Source: JAGQVA01 sp041391725
GTDB taxonomy: Bacteria > Bacteroidota > Bacteroidia > J057
Assembly (NCBI GenBank): GCA_041391725.1
Contig: JAWKNL010000001.1
Span: forward strand, 558,001 to 622,000
Direction of reading: 5' to 3'
Length of the DNA stretch: 64,000 bases
Shown here: piece by piece, positions 45,853-55,317 of the stretch
How positions within the stretch are numbered: position 1 is the first letter of the stretch
How the letters are laid out: every line of letters begins with the position of its first letter
The notes under the pieces: model-generated
What the model was told of the DNA's origin: nothing
The model's database searches: none
The model's input: the letters and a program-made list of their open reading frames with translations, nothing else
Program-made: the position numbers and the translations under genes

Positions 45853-48236
45853 TGGAAAACCGAATCCAGATATTACTCATAGAAGACCATGCTCCGGATG
45901 CCAGACTGATTCATGAGTACCTCCGCCAGGTGCCCGGGTCGCAACGGTATAAGCTTACCACTGCGACCACTCTCAGAGATGGGCGGGAGATTCTCAAACA
46001 AAAAAAAACAGATATCATCCTTCTTGATCTTGCCCTGCCCGACTCCATTGGCTTTGATACATTTGAAAATATCTATAACGAATTTTCCGACCTGCCCATC
46101 GTCGTTCTCACCGGCGATACCGACGAAAAGCTCGGCAGAAGAGCAGTAGCAAGCGGTGCGCAGGATTTTATATCCAAAGGAGATCTTTCTGCCTCCTATC
46201 TCGCCCGTGTTATTACTTATGCTCTGGAGCGCCACCAGTTGCAGCGCAACCTCCTGGAGGCCCAGAAACTTGCCAGGATCGGCAACTGGGATCTCAATAT
46301 CGAAACCAATGAAATGAATTGCTCACCGATCGTGTATTCTATCTTTGAAACCAAAGCCGGTGAGGAATTTAAAACCCTTCAGGACTATCTCCTGGCAGTG
46401 CATCCCGAAGACCAGCAGGCTGTCGCACTTAAACTCAAACTGGTCTTTGAAAACGGGGGGGCTTTTGAATGCGACCACCGTATCCTTATGCCCGACGGGC
46501 GCGTCAGATTCGCTATTTTTCAGGGGAAAGCTCAAATGAATGCCCACAACCACCCCGAAAAACTGGTGGGTTCTGTTCAGGATATTACTGACCGGAAACA
46601 AATAGAAGACCTCAAACGAACCAACGAACTCAATCAGCGCGCCAACCAGCTCCGGCAGGAGTTTCTCGCCAAAACCAGCCACGAAATCCGTACTCCGCTC
46701 AACCCGATTCTCCTTTTGACCACCCTTTTGCTCGATTCGCAGCTTTCCATCACTCAAAGAGAGCAACTGGAAGTCATCAAATCGGCGGGAGAAACCCTGC
46801 TTGCCCTCGTCAATGATATCCTCGACCTCTCCAAAATTGAGGCTGGGAAAATAGACTTCAGCCACCATGCCTTCCACCTCCGCCAGGTCTTTGATCATGT
46901 AGAAGATATGACCGAACTGACGGCCAACAGCAAAGGGCTGAAACTCGTGTTTAAACTGGATGAACGCATTCCCGATAGGCTCGTAGGCGACAATGTAAGA
47001 CTTACTCAGATTCTTCTAAATCTCGTGGGAAATGCAGTCAAGTTTACCCATAAAGGAGAAATCACCATTGAAGCAAGGCTCATAGATAAGTCCGGAGATA
47101 ATGCCAATATCTATTTCCGCGTTTCAGATACCGGCATTGGCATTCCTCAGGATAAGCTGAAAGTAATATTCGAAAGCTTCCAGCAGGTTGAAAACGAAGA
47201 AAACCGACGCCAGGGTGGCACAGGCCTTGGCCTTACCATTGTACGCCAACTGGTAAAACTTCAGGGCGGCAATATCAATGTCACCAGCAAAATGGGAGAA
47301 GGTTCTGCCTTTGACTTTGAACTGGGATTTGACCTTACCATACCCGAAGACGAAAAAGGTGTAAAACAGGAGGTCATCATCGACAAATCCAAAGTCACCG
47401 GTATGGATGTGCTGCTGGTAGAAGACAACCCCCTCAATCAGATGGTAACCCAACGCCTTCTGACCGACTGGGGCATCCATGTAGATATAGCCAATAATGG
47501 CAGAGAATGTATCACCATGCTCGGAGAAAAGGGTTACAATCTCATCCTGATGGATGTGCAAATGCCCGAAATGAACGGGTATGAAGCCACCCGGCATATA
47601 CGGGAAAAAATGGAATCTCCGGTCAGAGAAATACCCATCATCGCACTTACTGCCAATGCTTTCACAGGCAGCGATGATGAATGCCTTCGCGTCGGTATGA
47701 ATGATTACCTGTCAAAACCAATTGAAATTGACGCACTTTATACCAAAATTGTCCGACATGCAGAAACAGGTAAACGCAAGCTGGATATGACGCTTCAGTC
47801 CAACGGGAAAAATAATACGGAAATCAAAGAACCAACCCCGCCTCCCGTACCCGAAGAGAACAACACAAAGGAAACCGAAACTATGCCCGAAAAGCAATTC
47901 ACTGATCTGACCTATCTTCAGCAAATCTCTGGCGGTGATGAAACAATAATCAGGAAAACGATTGAGAAATTTCTCGAAACAACTCCGGAAATGCTTGAAA
48001 AAATGTCCCTGCAACTTTCCGAAGGCGCCTATGAAGACCTCGGCCGTACCATTCACAAACTGAAAAGCTCTGTCGCCTTTATGGGTATCAATTCTATCAG
48101 AGATACTATGCTCGAAGTAGAAAAAATAATCAAAACTCACGCCAATGTCTCAGATCTTCCCGATATGATCAGAACCATACGCCAGGTAATTGAGGGATCA
48201 TTCAGCGAGTTGGAAAAGAGCCTGCCTGCATATTGA
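45852..48236 (+). CDS. Hybrid histidine kinase (REC-PAS-HisKA-HATPase-REC-HPt)
   Basis: 794-aa phosphorelay protein (from GTG 45852). Order: REC1 (1-120, acceptor D59); PAS (about 140-255, with AQKLARIGNWDLNIETNEM, no obvious heme or flavin Cys); HisKA with H277 (AKTSHEIRTPLNP); HATPase with DNVRLTQILLNLVGNAVKFTHKG (N box), DTGIGIP (G1) and GGTGLGLTI (G2), about 380-495; REC2 (VLLVEDNPLNQ, acceptor D568); and HPt with H735 (TIHKLKSS). No transmembrane helix, so it is cytoplasmic and its input is the first REC and PAS. The coupled upstream Rcp1-type regulator is a plausible input or output partner. Confidence 0.93.
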   Translation: MENRIQILLIEDHAPDARLIHEYLRQVPGSQRYKLTTATTLRDGREILKQKKTDIILLDLALPDSIGFDTFENIYNEFSDLPIVVLTGDTDEKLGRRAVASGAQDFISKGDLSASYLARVITYALERHQLQRNLLEAQKLARIGNWDLNIETNEMNCSPIVYSIFETKAGEEFKTLQDYLLAVHPEDQQAVALKLKLVFENGGAFECDHRILMPDGRVRFAIFQGKAQMNAHNHPEKLVGSVQDITDRKQIEDLKRTNELNQRANQLRQEFLAKTSHEIRTPLNPILLLTTLLLDSQLSITQREQLEVIKSAGETLLALVNDILDLSKIEAGKIDFSHHAFHLRQVFDHVEDMTELTANSKGLKLVFKLDERIPDRLVGDNVRLTQILLNLVGNAVKFTHKGEITIEARLIDKSGDNANIYFRVSDTGIGIPQDKLKVIFESFQQVENEENRRQGGTGLGLTIVRQLVKLQGGNINVTSKMGEGSAFDFELGFDLTIPEDEKGVKQEVIIDKSKVTGMDVLLVEDNPLNQMVTQRLLTDWGIHVDIANNGRECITMLGEKGYNLILMDVQMPEMNGYEATRHIREKMESPVREIPIIALTANAFTGSDDECLRVGMNDYLSKPIEIDALYTKIVRHAETGKRKLDMTLQSNGKNNTEIKEPTPPPVPEENNTKETETMPEKQFTDLTYLQQISGGDETIIRKTIEKFLETTPEMLEKMSLQLSEGAYEDLGRTIHKLKSSVAFMGINSIRDTMLEVEKIIKTHANVSDLPDMIRTIRQVIEGSFSELEKSLPAY

Positions 48237-48292
48237 ATGTAGAAAATTAACAGAATTCATCCTACCTTAGCAGGAGATCTTGCAGTTTGACT

Positions 48293-49129
48293 ATGACACA
48301 GGACTTCAGCCTAACTACGGCAGCAGGCAATACACTCAACCTTACCCTTTACGGAGCAGAATCCCTCGGGAATGTGCCGGCAATCCTTTATATCCATGGA
48401 TTAAAGGGATTCAAAGACTGGGGTTTTGTTCCTTATGCCGGCAATTTTTTTGCCGCCAACGGGTTCAGCTTTTTTGCCGTCAACTTCTCCCACAATGGTA
48501 TCGGGAAAGACAATGAAAGTTTTACCGAAACCGATAAGTTTGAAAAAAATACCTTTTCGCTCGAAGTAAGTGAAGCACTGGAGGTAATTCAGCATATTAC
48601 CCATACCAATTTTTTCGGAAAGGATATTCACCACAAACTGGGACTTATCGGTCATAGCCGGGGAGGAGGAATTGCGCTTCTTGCAGCCAGCAAAGCCCCC
48701 AGGGTAGCTGCTGTATGCTCCTGGGCTGCCGTCTCCACCTTTGAGCGATATTCCAAAGAAGAGCGCCAGAAATGGCGCAAACGAGGCTATCATGAAGTGG
48801 TCAATTCCCGCACCGGGCAAATACTCAAAATGGGACTTCCCATCCTCGACGATATAGAAAAGTTTGGCCGCAGCAAACTCAATATCCTCCAGGCTGCCCG
48901 TACCCTTCGCCGCCCTCTGCTGATCCTACACGGACAGGAAGACGAAACCATACCGTTTTTTGAGGCCGAACACCTCAATATTTATGGCGACCCCAACCAG
49001 ACCATCATGCGACTGATTCCCGGCGGAAACCATACATTCGGCGCTACACATCCGTTTACAGAACCTACTCCCCCACTCACACAGGTGCTTTCCCATACGC
49101 TGGATTTTTTTAATCAACACCTGAGATAA
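48293..49129 (+). CDS. Alpha/beta hydrolase (dienelactone-hydrolase-like)
   Basis: 278-aa cytoplasmic alpha/beta hydrolase. Seen: ILYIHGLKGFKDWG (oxyanion/HG) near 31-44, nucleophile GLIGHSRGGGIALLAA near 108-123, acid LILHGQEDETIPFFEA near 208-223 and His PGGNHTFGATHPF near 243-255. All three catalytic residues are present. The closest general type is the uncharacterised esterase/lipase group annotated as alpha/beta hydrolases in Bacteroidota. It lies 57 bases downstream of the hybrid kinase and 6 bases before holA. The ATG at 48293 is used; a TTG two codons earlier is possible. Confidence 0.85.
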   Translation: MTQDFSLTTAAGNTLNLTLYGAESLGNVPAILYIHGLKGFKDWGFVPYAGNFFAANGFSFFAVNFSHNGIGKDNESFTETDKFEKNTFSLEVSEALEVIQHITHTNFFGKDIHHKLGLIGHSRGGGIALLAASKAPRVAAVCSWAAVSTFERYSKEERQKWRKRGYHEVVNSRTGQILKMGLPILDDIEKFGRSKLNILQAARTLRRPLLILHGQEDETIPFFEAEHLNIYGDPNQTIMRLIPGGNHTFGATHPFTEPTPPLTQVLSHTLDFFNQHLR

Positions 49130-49135
49130 TTCGAT

Positions 49136-50152
49136 ATGTCTTTCCAACAAATCATCCAGGATATCCGACAGAAAAAATTTTCACCTGTATATTATCTCCA
49201 CGGGGAAGAAACCTATTTTATTGACAAACTCACCGAAGCGCTTGACAGCGACGGTGCAGTACTTTCTGAATCTGAAAAAGCTTTTAACCGCGAAGTCCTT
49301 TACGGCCCCGACACTTCCGCCAGCAAGGTCATCAACGCATGCCGCAGCTTTCCCGTCATGGCGCAGTATAAACTTATCCTGCTCAAAGAAGCCCAGCGGA
49401 TGAACAAAACGGAGGTAGAAAAGCTGAAAAACTACCTGGCGCAGCCGGTTCCATCCTCTATCCTCGTCATGACCTTCAAGGGGCCTAAGGCAACCCTGCC
49501 CGCTGCCGTAGCAAAATCTCTTCATAAAAGCACTGTCGTATTTCAGTCAAAAAAAATGTACGACCAGGATGTACAACAGTGGGTTGCAGGGCATATCTCC
49601 GAATCGGGTTTTGAATATGACCCCGGCATACCGTCAATCCTGGTCACCAATCTGGGAACCAACCTGAACCTCATTGAAAATGAGGTCGAAAAAATGACCA
49701 TTTATCTGAAAGCAACCGGCCAAAGTAAACTTACCCAGCAGTTTGTATATGAAATGATCGATGTGGACAAGGAGTTTAATGTATTCGAACTTACCAACGC
49801 CCTGGGTAAGCGGGATCACTACCGCTCACATATGATCGTTGACCGCCTCACACAAAATACCCGTATCAACCCTCCGGTACTTACTGTCAACGGCCTTTTC
49901 AGGTTTTTCCATCAGATCGCCCTGCTCAAACAGTTGCAGTTGAAGGATGTCAATGCCGTAAAAAACGCACTCTCCACCAATTATTATGCGGCAAAAGATT
50001 ATCTCGAAGCCAGCAAAACTTTCAGCCTGGCCCAGGTCTATCGGAATATAGGTTATATCCAGGATGCAGACCTTCAGCTCAAAGGCATGATCCCCTCCAA
50101 TATGGATGAGTCACATATCCTGAAAACGCTTGTGTGGCAGATTCTCAATTAA
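49136..50152 (+). CDS. holA: DNA polymerase III delta subunit
   Basis: 338-aa HolA, the clamp-loader delta subunit that opens the beta ring. Seen: N-terminal KKFSPVYYLHGEETYFIDKLTEAL, the family start; ACRSFPVMAQYKLILLKEAQRM; and the C-terminal helical collar with LFRFFHQIALLKQLQ. Length is typical. Its stop is 15 bases from the stop of the convergent dctM gene and no terminator hairpin is visible between them. Confidence 0.92.
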   Translation: MSFQQIIQDIRQKKFSPVYYLHGEETYFIDKLTEALDSDGAVLSESEKAFNREVLYGPDTSASKVINACRSFPVMAQYKLILLKEAQRMNKTEVEKLKNYLAQPVPSSILVMTFKGPKATLPAAVAKSLHKSTVVFQSKKMYDQDVQQWVAGHISESGFEYDPGIPSILVTNLGTNLNLIENEVEKMTIYLKATGQSKLTQQFVYEMIDVDKEFNVFELTNALGKRDHYRSHMIVDRLTQNTRINPPVLTVNGLFRFFHQIALLKQLQLKDVNAVKNALSTNYYAAKDYLEASKTFSLAQVYRNIGYIQDADLQLKGMIPSNMDESHILKTLVWQILN

Positions 50153-50167
50153 GCCTACTTCATAACC

Positions 50168-51751
50168 CTACTTTAGCATACCAAATGTACCTGGAAGCCA
50201 GAGGCTGATCTCCGGAATGTAAGTAGTAAGCAGCAGTACAATCAGCATCACCAGAAATAATGGTAAAAGCGGACGGATCAGTCTGCTGATACTTACCTTA
50301 GCCACAGCGGCCCCCACAAACAATACAGAGCCGACGGGCGGGGTGCAAAGCCCGATACACAGGTTCATGATCATGATGATACCAAAGTGAACCGGATCAA
50401 CGCCCAGTTCCTTTACCACCGGTAAAAATATAGGCGTAAAAATCAGCACCGCAGGAGTCATATCCATAAACACGCCCACGACCAGCAGCACCAGATTGAT
50501 AATAATCAGAATCACGACTTTATTCTGGCTGATGGCGAGCAGCGCAGCGCTCACATCCTGGGGTATGTTTTCAAATGCCAGTACCCAGGACATGGCCATT
50601 GAGGTTGCAATCAGGATAAGTACGATGGAAGTCGTTTTGACCGCGTTGAGTAAAACCTCGGGCAAGTGGCGCACCTTTACTTCCCTGTATAAAAAGGCAA
50701 GAAGAAGCGTATATAAAACCGCGATTACCGAGGCTTCCGTTGCCGTAAAAACACCAGCAATGATACCACCGATGACAATAAACAACAACATCAGGCTGGG
50801 AAAAGCATCCACAAACGTTCTGAAACCGGCAGTAAACCGGTAGAAATCTTCTCCTTCGGCTGAGTCTTTCTTCGAATAGACGCCGCCAAAAAGAAAAAAA
50901 GCAGCCTTTGCCGCGATCTGCATGCCCCCGGAAAGACGCGCAGGAAATATTCTTCGCCCAAACCAGACCATTACCCCAAAATAAACTCCCCACATCAGAA
51001 CATAGCTCAGATACCTCAGGGAAACATTCTCCATATTGCCGACAACCGAACGATTCACATACAGCATTCCGGCAAGTACAGCGAGGCCGGGCAGTGCATA
51101 CAGCAGTCGCCGTGAGGCTTTGGCTGCGCTGAGCGTTGACTGGGTAGGGTATTTTTTTCTGACCGCAATGACACCTGCCACCAGCATAAGCACCAGCCCG
51201 ATCAGAATTCCGGGTATATAACCGGCGACAAACAATGCCCCAATGGAAACACCACCACTTGCCAGGGAATATACGATCATAATATTGCTGGGAGGAATGA
51301 TCATTCCCGTAGTGGCAGAACTGATATTGACCGAAGCATTGTACTCGGGGTCATACCCTTCGTCCACCATCTGGTTGTGCATGGCCCCACCGATGGCCGA
51401 AGCAGCGGCAACCGCAGATCCCGAAATCGCACCAAAGAGCATGTTGGCGAGAATATTGATATGTGCAAGCGCACCGGGCAGCCACCCGATAAGTGTGCGG
51501 GCGAAGTTGATCAGCCGCCGCGCAATTCCTCCGGCATTCATCAACTGGCCTGCCAGAATAAAAAAGGGAATGGCCAGCAACGGGAAACTATCCAGCCCTG
51601 TAGCCATCCGCTGGGCAATGGTGCTGAGTGCAATATCGCCGGGCATGCTGACGATAATGGTAAGAATAGCCGAAATACCTATGCTGTAAGCGATGGGCAC
51701 ACCTATGGCCAGAAGGATGATAAAACTTAATGCGAGGATAAGGACTTCCAT
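50168..51751 (-). CDS. dctM: TRAP transporter large permease DctM, with insertion
   Basis: 527-aa DctM-like 12-helix permease. Seen: family start LILALSFIILLAIGVPIAYSIGISA, ISGSAVAAASAIGGAMHNQMVDEGYDPEYNA near 112-140, IIPPSNIMIVYSL, and C-terminal FMDMTPAVLIFTPIFLPVVKELGVDPVHFGIIMIMNLCIGLCTPPVG, all canonical. Usual length is about 425-440; here roughly 90 additional residues separate the KKYPTQ (about 210) and MLLFIVIGGIIAGVFTATEAS (about 325) motifs, adding at least one hydrophobic segment. Third gene of uxaC-dctP-dctQ-dctM; it starts 27 bases after dctQ. Likely carries hexuronate, judged from uxaC. Confidence 0.9.
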   Translation of the reverse strand: MEVLILALSFIILLAIGVPIAYSIGISAILTIIVSMPGDIALSTIAQRMATGLDSFPLLAIPFFILAGQLMNAGGIARRLINFARTLIGWLPGALAHINILANMLFGAISGSAVAAASAIGGAMHNQMVDEGYDPEYNASVNISSATTGMIIPPSNIMIVYSLASGGVSIGALFVAGYIPGILIGLVLMLVAGVIAVRKKYPTQSTLSAAKASRRLLYALPGLAVLAGMLYVNRSVVGNMENVSLRYLSYVLMWGVYFGVMVWFGRRIFPARLSGGMQIAAKAAFFLFGGVYSKKDSAEGEDFYRFTAGFRTFVDAFPSLMLLFIVIGGIIAGVFTATEASVIAVLYTLLLAFLYREVKVRHLPEVLLNAVKTTSIVLILIATSMAMSWVLAFENIPQDVSAALLAISQNKVVILIIINLVLLVVGVFMDMTPAVLIFTPIFLPVVKELGVDPVHFGIIMIMNLCIGLCTPPVGSVLFVGAAVAKVSISRLIRPLLPLFLVMLIVLLLTTYIPEISLWLPGTFGMLK

Positions 51752-51778
51752 GTCGGGAAAAAGATAAGTGAGTAGAAA

Positions 51779-52255
51779 TTAACTGTTTTTTGCCTCTGCG
51801 ATATTGAACACACTGTATAATGCCGAAATCAATCCGCTGATAGGAATCGCCATATAGAGATACCCCAGTGGCATAAACAATACAGGAGAGGTCTGTTTCA
51901 GGTCGAATGTAAGTTTTGTGAGAAACCATCCGCCCAGCGCCATCACAACCAGAGAAAAAAGAAATACAATGGAATGAATGACCATCATAAGATTGCGTTT
52001 GGCATGGCCGGTGAGATATTCCGGGAGGAGATCCACCGAGAGGTGCATGTTTTTTCCTGTGGCATATGCCGCTCCCAACAACCCCAGCCATACCAGGAAA
52101 AAGCGGGCAAGTTCTTCCGAAGCAGAACTGGCTGCATCAATCACGCCCCATTGCGCCAAAAACCGGGAAAGCACCTGCCAGGTGACATTTACTACCATGA
52201 GGGTCATGCACACTATCAGGACGAATTCGAGTGATTTGTCTAATATCTTTTTCAT
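51779..52255 (-). CDS. dctQ: TRAP transporter small permease DctQ
   Basis: 158-aa four-helix DctQ protein (helices near 8-28, 52-72, 88-112 and 128-150) with the conserved F-LVWLGLLGAAYATGKNMHLSVDLLP central motif. Its ATG overlaps the dctP stop by 4 bases (ATGA), so it is translationally coupled. It bridges the substrate-binding protein and DctM in the TRAP complex. Confidence 0.9.
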   Translation of the reverse strand: MKKILDKSLEFVLIVCMTLMVVNVTWQVLSRFLAQWGVIDAASSASEELARFFLVWLGLLGAAYATGKNMHLSVDLLPEYLTGHAKRNLMMVIHSIVFLFSLVVMALGGWFLTKLTFDLKQTSPVLFMPLGYLYMAIPISGLISALYSVFNIAEAKNS

Positions 52256-53277
52256 TCGGGGAGCGCGTCATTTACGGGTGTAACAGTAGAATCGGGAGAA
52301 ACCGCCTGGATTTGCTGGATCAGGTCGTACAATTCCGGTTCCGATTTATAGGAATCAAAAATGCCCGCAAGTTTGTCCATAAACGGGCCTTTATCAGGAT
52401 AAATCACTTCTACTCCGGCAGCCGCAACGACATCCAGCGATTTTTTTTCGGCCTCAGCCCAGGCTTTCCGCTCAAAAATCACTGACTCTTTCACTGCCTG
52501 CATCAGCCATTTCCGCTCCTGCTCCGACAAAATCTCCCACCAGCGCGTACTGATCAGTAGTACATCGGGCACGGCTGTATGCTCATTAATGGAGTAATAT
52601 TTACAGATTTCATAATGCCGGGAGGTTTCAAAACTTGGCGGATTATTTTCGGCACCATCCACTACCCCCTGCTGTAGGGCGCTATACAGCTCTCCCCAGT
52701 CAATCGGCGTCGCTGATCCGCCGAGGATATTGACCATATCGGTAGCCGTTTTACTTTTCTGAACCCTGACTTTCATTCCCGAAAGATCATCGGGTGTATT
52801 GATGGGCCGGGAGGTCGAATAAAAAGACCGGAAACCTGCATCGTAAAAACACAATCCCCTTAGCCTGTAGGCAGAAGGCGCTTCGAGCAGCAACTCTCCT
52901 ACCGGGCCGTCGAGCACCTCAAACTGATGTTCGCGGCTTTTCCAGATATAGGGAAGGCCGAGAACCCTGAGCCTGGGGGCAAAATTTTCAAGCACCGCAG
53001 CCGAAACCTTTGTAATGGCAATACTTCCTACCTGAAGAAGTTCGACGGCTTCCCTTTCGCGGCCCAGTTGTTCATTGGGATAAATATCAATCCGCAGTTT
53101 CCCCTCCGAAATCTCAGCGCAACGTTCGGCCATATAAACCATCGACAGGTGTACAGGGTGATCGACCGGTAATCCGTGAGCGAGTTTAAGGGAGCGGTAG
53201 TTGAGAATCTGGCGGCAGGAAAGACTACCGAGTACGGCAACTACCATTGCCGCCAGAAGGATTTTGTGAGTGCGCAT
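52252..53277 (-). CDS. dctP: TRAP transporter solute-binding protein DctP (lipoprotein)
   Basis: 341-aa periplasmic binding protein of the DctP family, with a lipobox (GSLSC at about 17-21), so it is probably membrane-anchored instead of free. Seen: HLSMVYMAERCAEISEGKLRIDIYPNEQLG near 43-72, RDAG-like YDAGFRSFYSTSRPINTPDDLSGMKVRVQKS (the substrate-binding Arg region) near 144-174, and GVVDGAENNPPSF near 206-218. Starts 2 bases before the uxaC stop region and so is coupled to it. Sugar acids, probably hexuronates, are the expected ligand from the uxaC link. Confidence 0.9.
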   Translation of the reverse strand: MRTHKILLAAMVVAVLGSLSCRQILNYRSLKLAHGLPVDHPVHLSMVYMAERCAEISEGKLRIDIYPNEQLGREREAVELLQVGSIAITKVSAAVLENFAPRLRVLGLPYIWKSREHQFEVLDGPVGELLLEAPSAYRLRGLCFYDAGFRSFYSTSRPINTPDDLSGMKVRVQKSKTATDMVNILGGSATPIDWGELYSALQQGVVDGAENNPPSFETSRHYEICKYYSINEHTAVPDVLLISTRWWEILSEQERKWLMQAVKESVIFERKAWAEAEKKSLDVVAAAGVEVIYPDKGPFMDKLAGIFDSYKSEPELYDLIQQIQAVSPDSTVTPVNDALPE

Positions 53278-53279
53278 TT

Positions 53280-54680
53280 TCAGAAATCAAAATATGCTTT
53301 CGCATTATGGTAACATATATTTTCGACCATCTGCCCGAGCCATTGTCTGTCATTGGGCAATTCGCCGTTTTCCACGTCATGGCCGAGCATATTACAAAGA
53401 ATCCGGCGGAAATACTCATGACGGGGATAAGAAAGAAAACTCCGCGAATCGGTAAGCATCCCGACAAATCGGCTGAGCAGTCCCATATTGGAAAGTGCAT
53501 TGATTTGTTTTTCCATTCCGTCTTTCTGGTCGAGAAACCACCAGGCCGACCCAAACTGCATCTTTCCGGGGAATGACCCATCGTTGAAATTACCAATCAT
53601 GGTAGCCATCAGTTCGTTGTCGCGGGGATTAAGATTGTAAAGAATGGTTTTACAGAGTTTGTCTTCTGAATCCAGCCGGTTGAGGTATCGCGCCAGCGGT
53701 CGGGCGATCTCAAAGTCACCAATAGAGTCAAATCCTGTATCGGGCCCCAGAAGGCGCACCATGCGCGAACTATTGTTTCGAAGTGCGCCCAGATGAAACT
53801 GCATAGTCCAGTTTTTTTCGGCGTACATTTCTCCGAGATGATAGAGGACAGCAGATTTAAACTGCAACACTTCCTGTGGGTCAGGCGTAATCCCCAGTCT
53901 CACCTTATGGAATATCCGGTTCACCTCTTCGTGCGAAAAATCTTCGGCATACATGGTCTCCAGTCCGTGGTCAGACAAGCGCGCACCATTATCATGAAAA
54001 TAATCCAGGCGCTCCTGAAGGGCATTGAGGAGGTCGATAAAATGGCTGATTTCGAAACCGGTAACCTCCGAAAGTTTGTCCATATAAGCATTATAAGCAG
54101 CGGGGTTTTCTACTCCCAGTGCTTTATCGGGGCGAAAAGCGGGAAGAACCCGGATGCCGAAGTTTTCTTCCCTTATTTTTTTATGTGGCGCGAGCGAATC
54201 AGTAGGGTCATCGGTCGTACAGATTACTTCCACATTCATCTGACGCAGAATACCCCGGGTGGAAAATCGGGGCTCCTGAAGTTTGGCTGTACATTCGTCA
54301 TATATCTCACGGGCGGAAGAAGAATCGAGAATGCGTGAAACACCGAAGGGGCGTTTCAGTTCCATATGGGTCCAGTGATACAGCGGATTGCGCATGGTCC
54401 AGGGCACGGTACCGGCCCATTTTTCAAACTTCTCATAATCGGGCGCATCCCCGGTACAGAACCGCTCGGGAACCCCGTTGGTGCGCATCGCCCGCCATTT
54501 GTAGTGGTCTCCCTCAAGCCAGATACGGGTCAGATTTTCAAATTTGCGGTCATTGGCTATATCATCGGGTGAGAGGTGACAGTGGTAGTCAATGATGGGC
54601 ATATCCTTGGCATGCTGGTGATAGAGATACACCGCAGTTTCGGTCTGTAGCAGGAAGTTTTCGTCTAAAAATGATTTCAT
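53280..54680 (-). CDS. uxaC: Glucuronate isomerase UxaC
   Basis: 466-aa uronate isomerase converting D-glucuronate to D-fructuronate and D-galacturonate to D-tagaturonate. Seen: ETAVYLYHQHAKDMPIIDYHCHLSPDDIANDRKFENLTRIWLEGDHYKWRAMR start with the HxH metal pair, CTTDDPTDSLAPHKKI, and LNPRDNELMATMIGNFNDG with the C-terminal QFGSAWWFLDQKDGMEKQINALSNMGLLSRFVGMLTDSRSFLSYPRHEYFRRILCNMLG; the arrangement is unmistakable. First gene of the uxaC-dctPQM operon. Intact. Confidence 0.97.
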   Translation of the reverse strand: MKSFLDENFLLQTETAVYLYHQHAKDMPIIDYHCHLSPDDIANDRKFENLTRIWLEGDHYKWRAMRTNGVPERFCTGDAPDYEKFEKWAGTVPWTMRNPLYHWTHMELKRPFGVSRILDSSSAREIYDECTAKLQEPRFSTRGILRQMNVEVICTTDDPTDSLAPHKKIREENFGIRVLPAFRPDKALGVENPAAYNAYMDKLSEVTGFEISHFIDLLNALQERLDYFHDNGARLSDHGLETMYAEDFSHEEVNRIFHKVRLGITPDPQEVLQFKSAVLYHLGEMYAEKNWTMQFHLGALRNNSSRMVRLLGPDTGFDSIGDFEIARPLARYLNRLDSEDKLCKTILYNLNPRDNELMATMIGNFNDGSFPGKMQFGSAWWFLDQKDGMEKQINALSNMGLLSRFVGMLTDSRSFLSYPRHEYFRRILCNMLGHDVENGELPNDRQWLGQMVENICYHNAKAYFDF

Positions 54681-54721
54681 GCGCTGATGTTAGTAAAAAA
54701 AAATGATATATATAAAAAAAA

Positions 54722-54739
54722 CCGGCCCTTTCAGACCGG
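54722..54739 (-). terminator. Intrinsic terminator, minus strand
   Basis: On the minus strand a 7-bp stem (CCGGTCT with AGGGCCGG, including G-U pairs) is followed by TTTTTTTT. It lies 50 bases past the stop of the PepSY-like gene and 42 bases before the uxaC start. Confidence 0.6.
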
Positions 54740-54789
54740 CAAAAAAAAATGCTTGTAGAGCAAGAGCGTTAGGGATTGATGTACAATAT

Positions 54790-55218
54790 TTATTGAATAA
54801 ATTCTCCCTGATCGTTGTAACGAAGCTGCCGCCGCCGCCCGTCCTGAAGAATATCTATCTTAAAAAAGCGGGATTGAGGTGCATCGAGATAACCGGTTTT
54901 GACAATGGTAGCCTGTGGAAAGTTTTTCCGGAGATGGCTCATAGCGTCTTCGGGTATCAGATTCAGGGGAACTTCGATATCGGTTTGGAGCCATACTTCC
55001 GCCAATGAGTAACGGGCAATCATCTTGAGTGTTTTGCTGACAAAAGCAACCTCGTAGCCTGAAGCATCCTTTTTCCAGATAATGTTTTCAGCCTCAGGGA
55101 AATGCCCCTGAAAAACATTTGACAGCGACAGAGACGGTGAAAAACCACCGCGGGTCTGGGCAGGCAGCAGCGTGGCAAATCCTGCAATTATCAGGACGAA
55201 AATCCAGATTCTGATCAT
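54790..55218 (-). CDS. Secreted PepSY-like protein
   Basis: 142-aa protein with signal peptide (about 1-20, ending LLPAQTRG) and a PepSY-like (DUF2874) domain: VFQGHFPEAENIIWKKDASGYEVAFV, then IPEDAMSHLRKNFPQATIVKTGYLDAPQSRFFKIDILQDGRRRQLRYNDQGEF. Such small proteins are thought to bind or inhibit peptidases or other periplasmic partners. A paralog with the same plan lies at 56815-57273 on the other side of the DASS transporter. Divergent from the DASS gene, start to start. Confidence 0.8.
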   Translation of the reverse strand: MIRIWIFVLIIAGFATLLPAQTRGGFSPSLSLSNVFQGHFPEAENIIWKKDASGYEVAFVSKTLKMIARYSLAEVWLQTDIEVPLNLIPEDAMSHLRKNFPQATIVKTGYLDAPQSRFFKIDILQDGRRRQLRYNDQGEFIQ

Positions 55219-55305
55219 GGCCGGTTGTTAGGGTTTGAATAAATGATTACAAAAGCGCTTAAACATAATAGATTTTTCGCATTTTCACAAACACTGAAAG
55301 TTATC

Positions 55306-55313
55306 TATCTTCG
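55306..55313 (+). promoter_or_regulatory. Bacteroidetes -7 element (TATCTTCG) of the DASS gene
   Basis: TATCTTCG matches TAnnTTTG with one change and ends 4 bases before the chosen ATG at 55318. This is the same 4-base gap as at larA (29568-29575) and implies a leaderless message. Confidence 0.5.
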
Positions 55314-55317
55314 TTAC

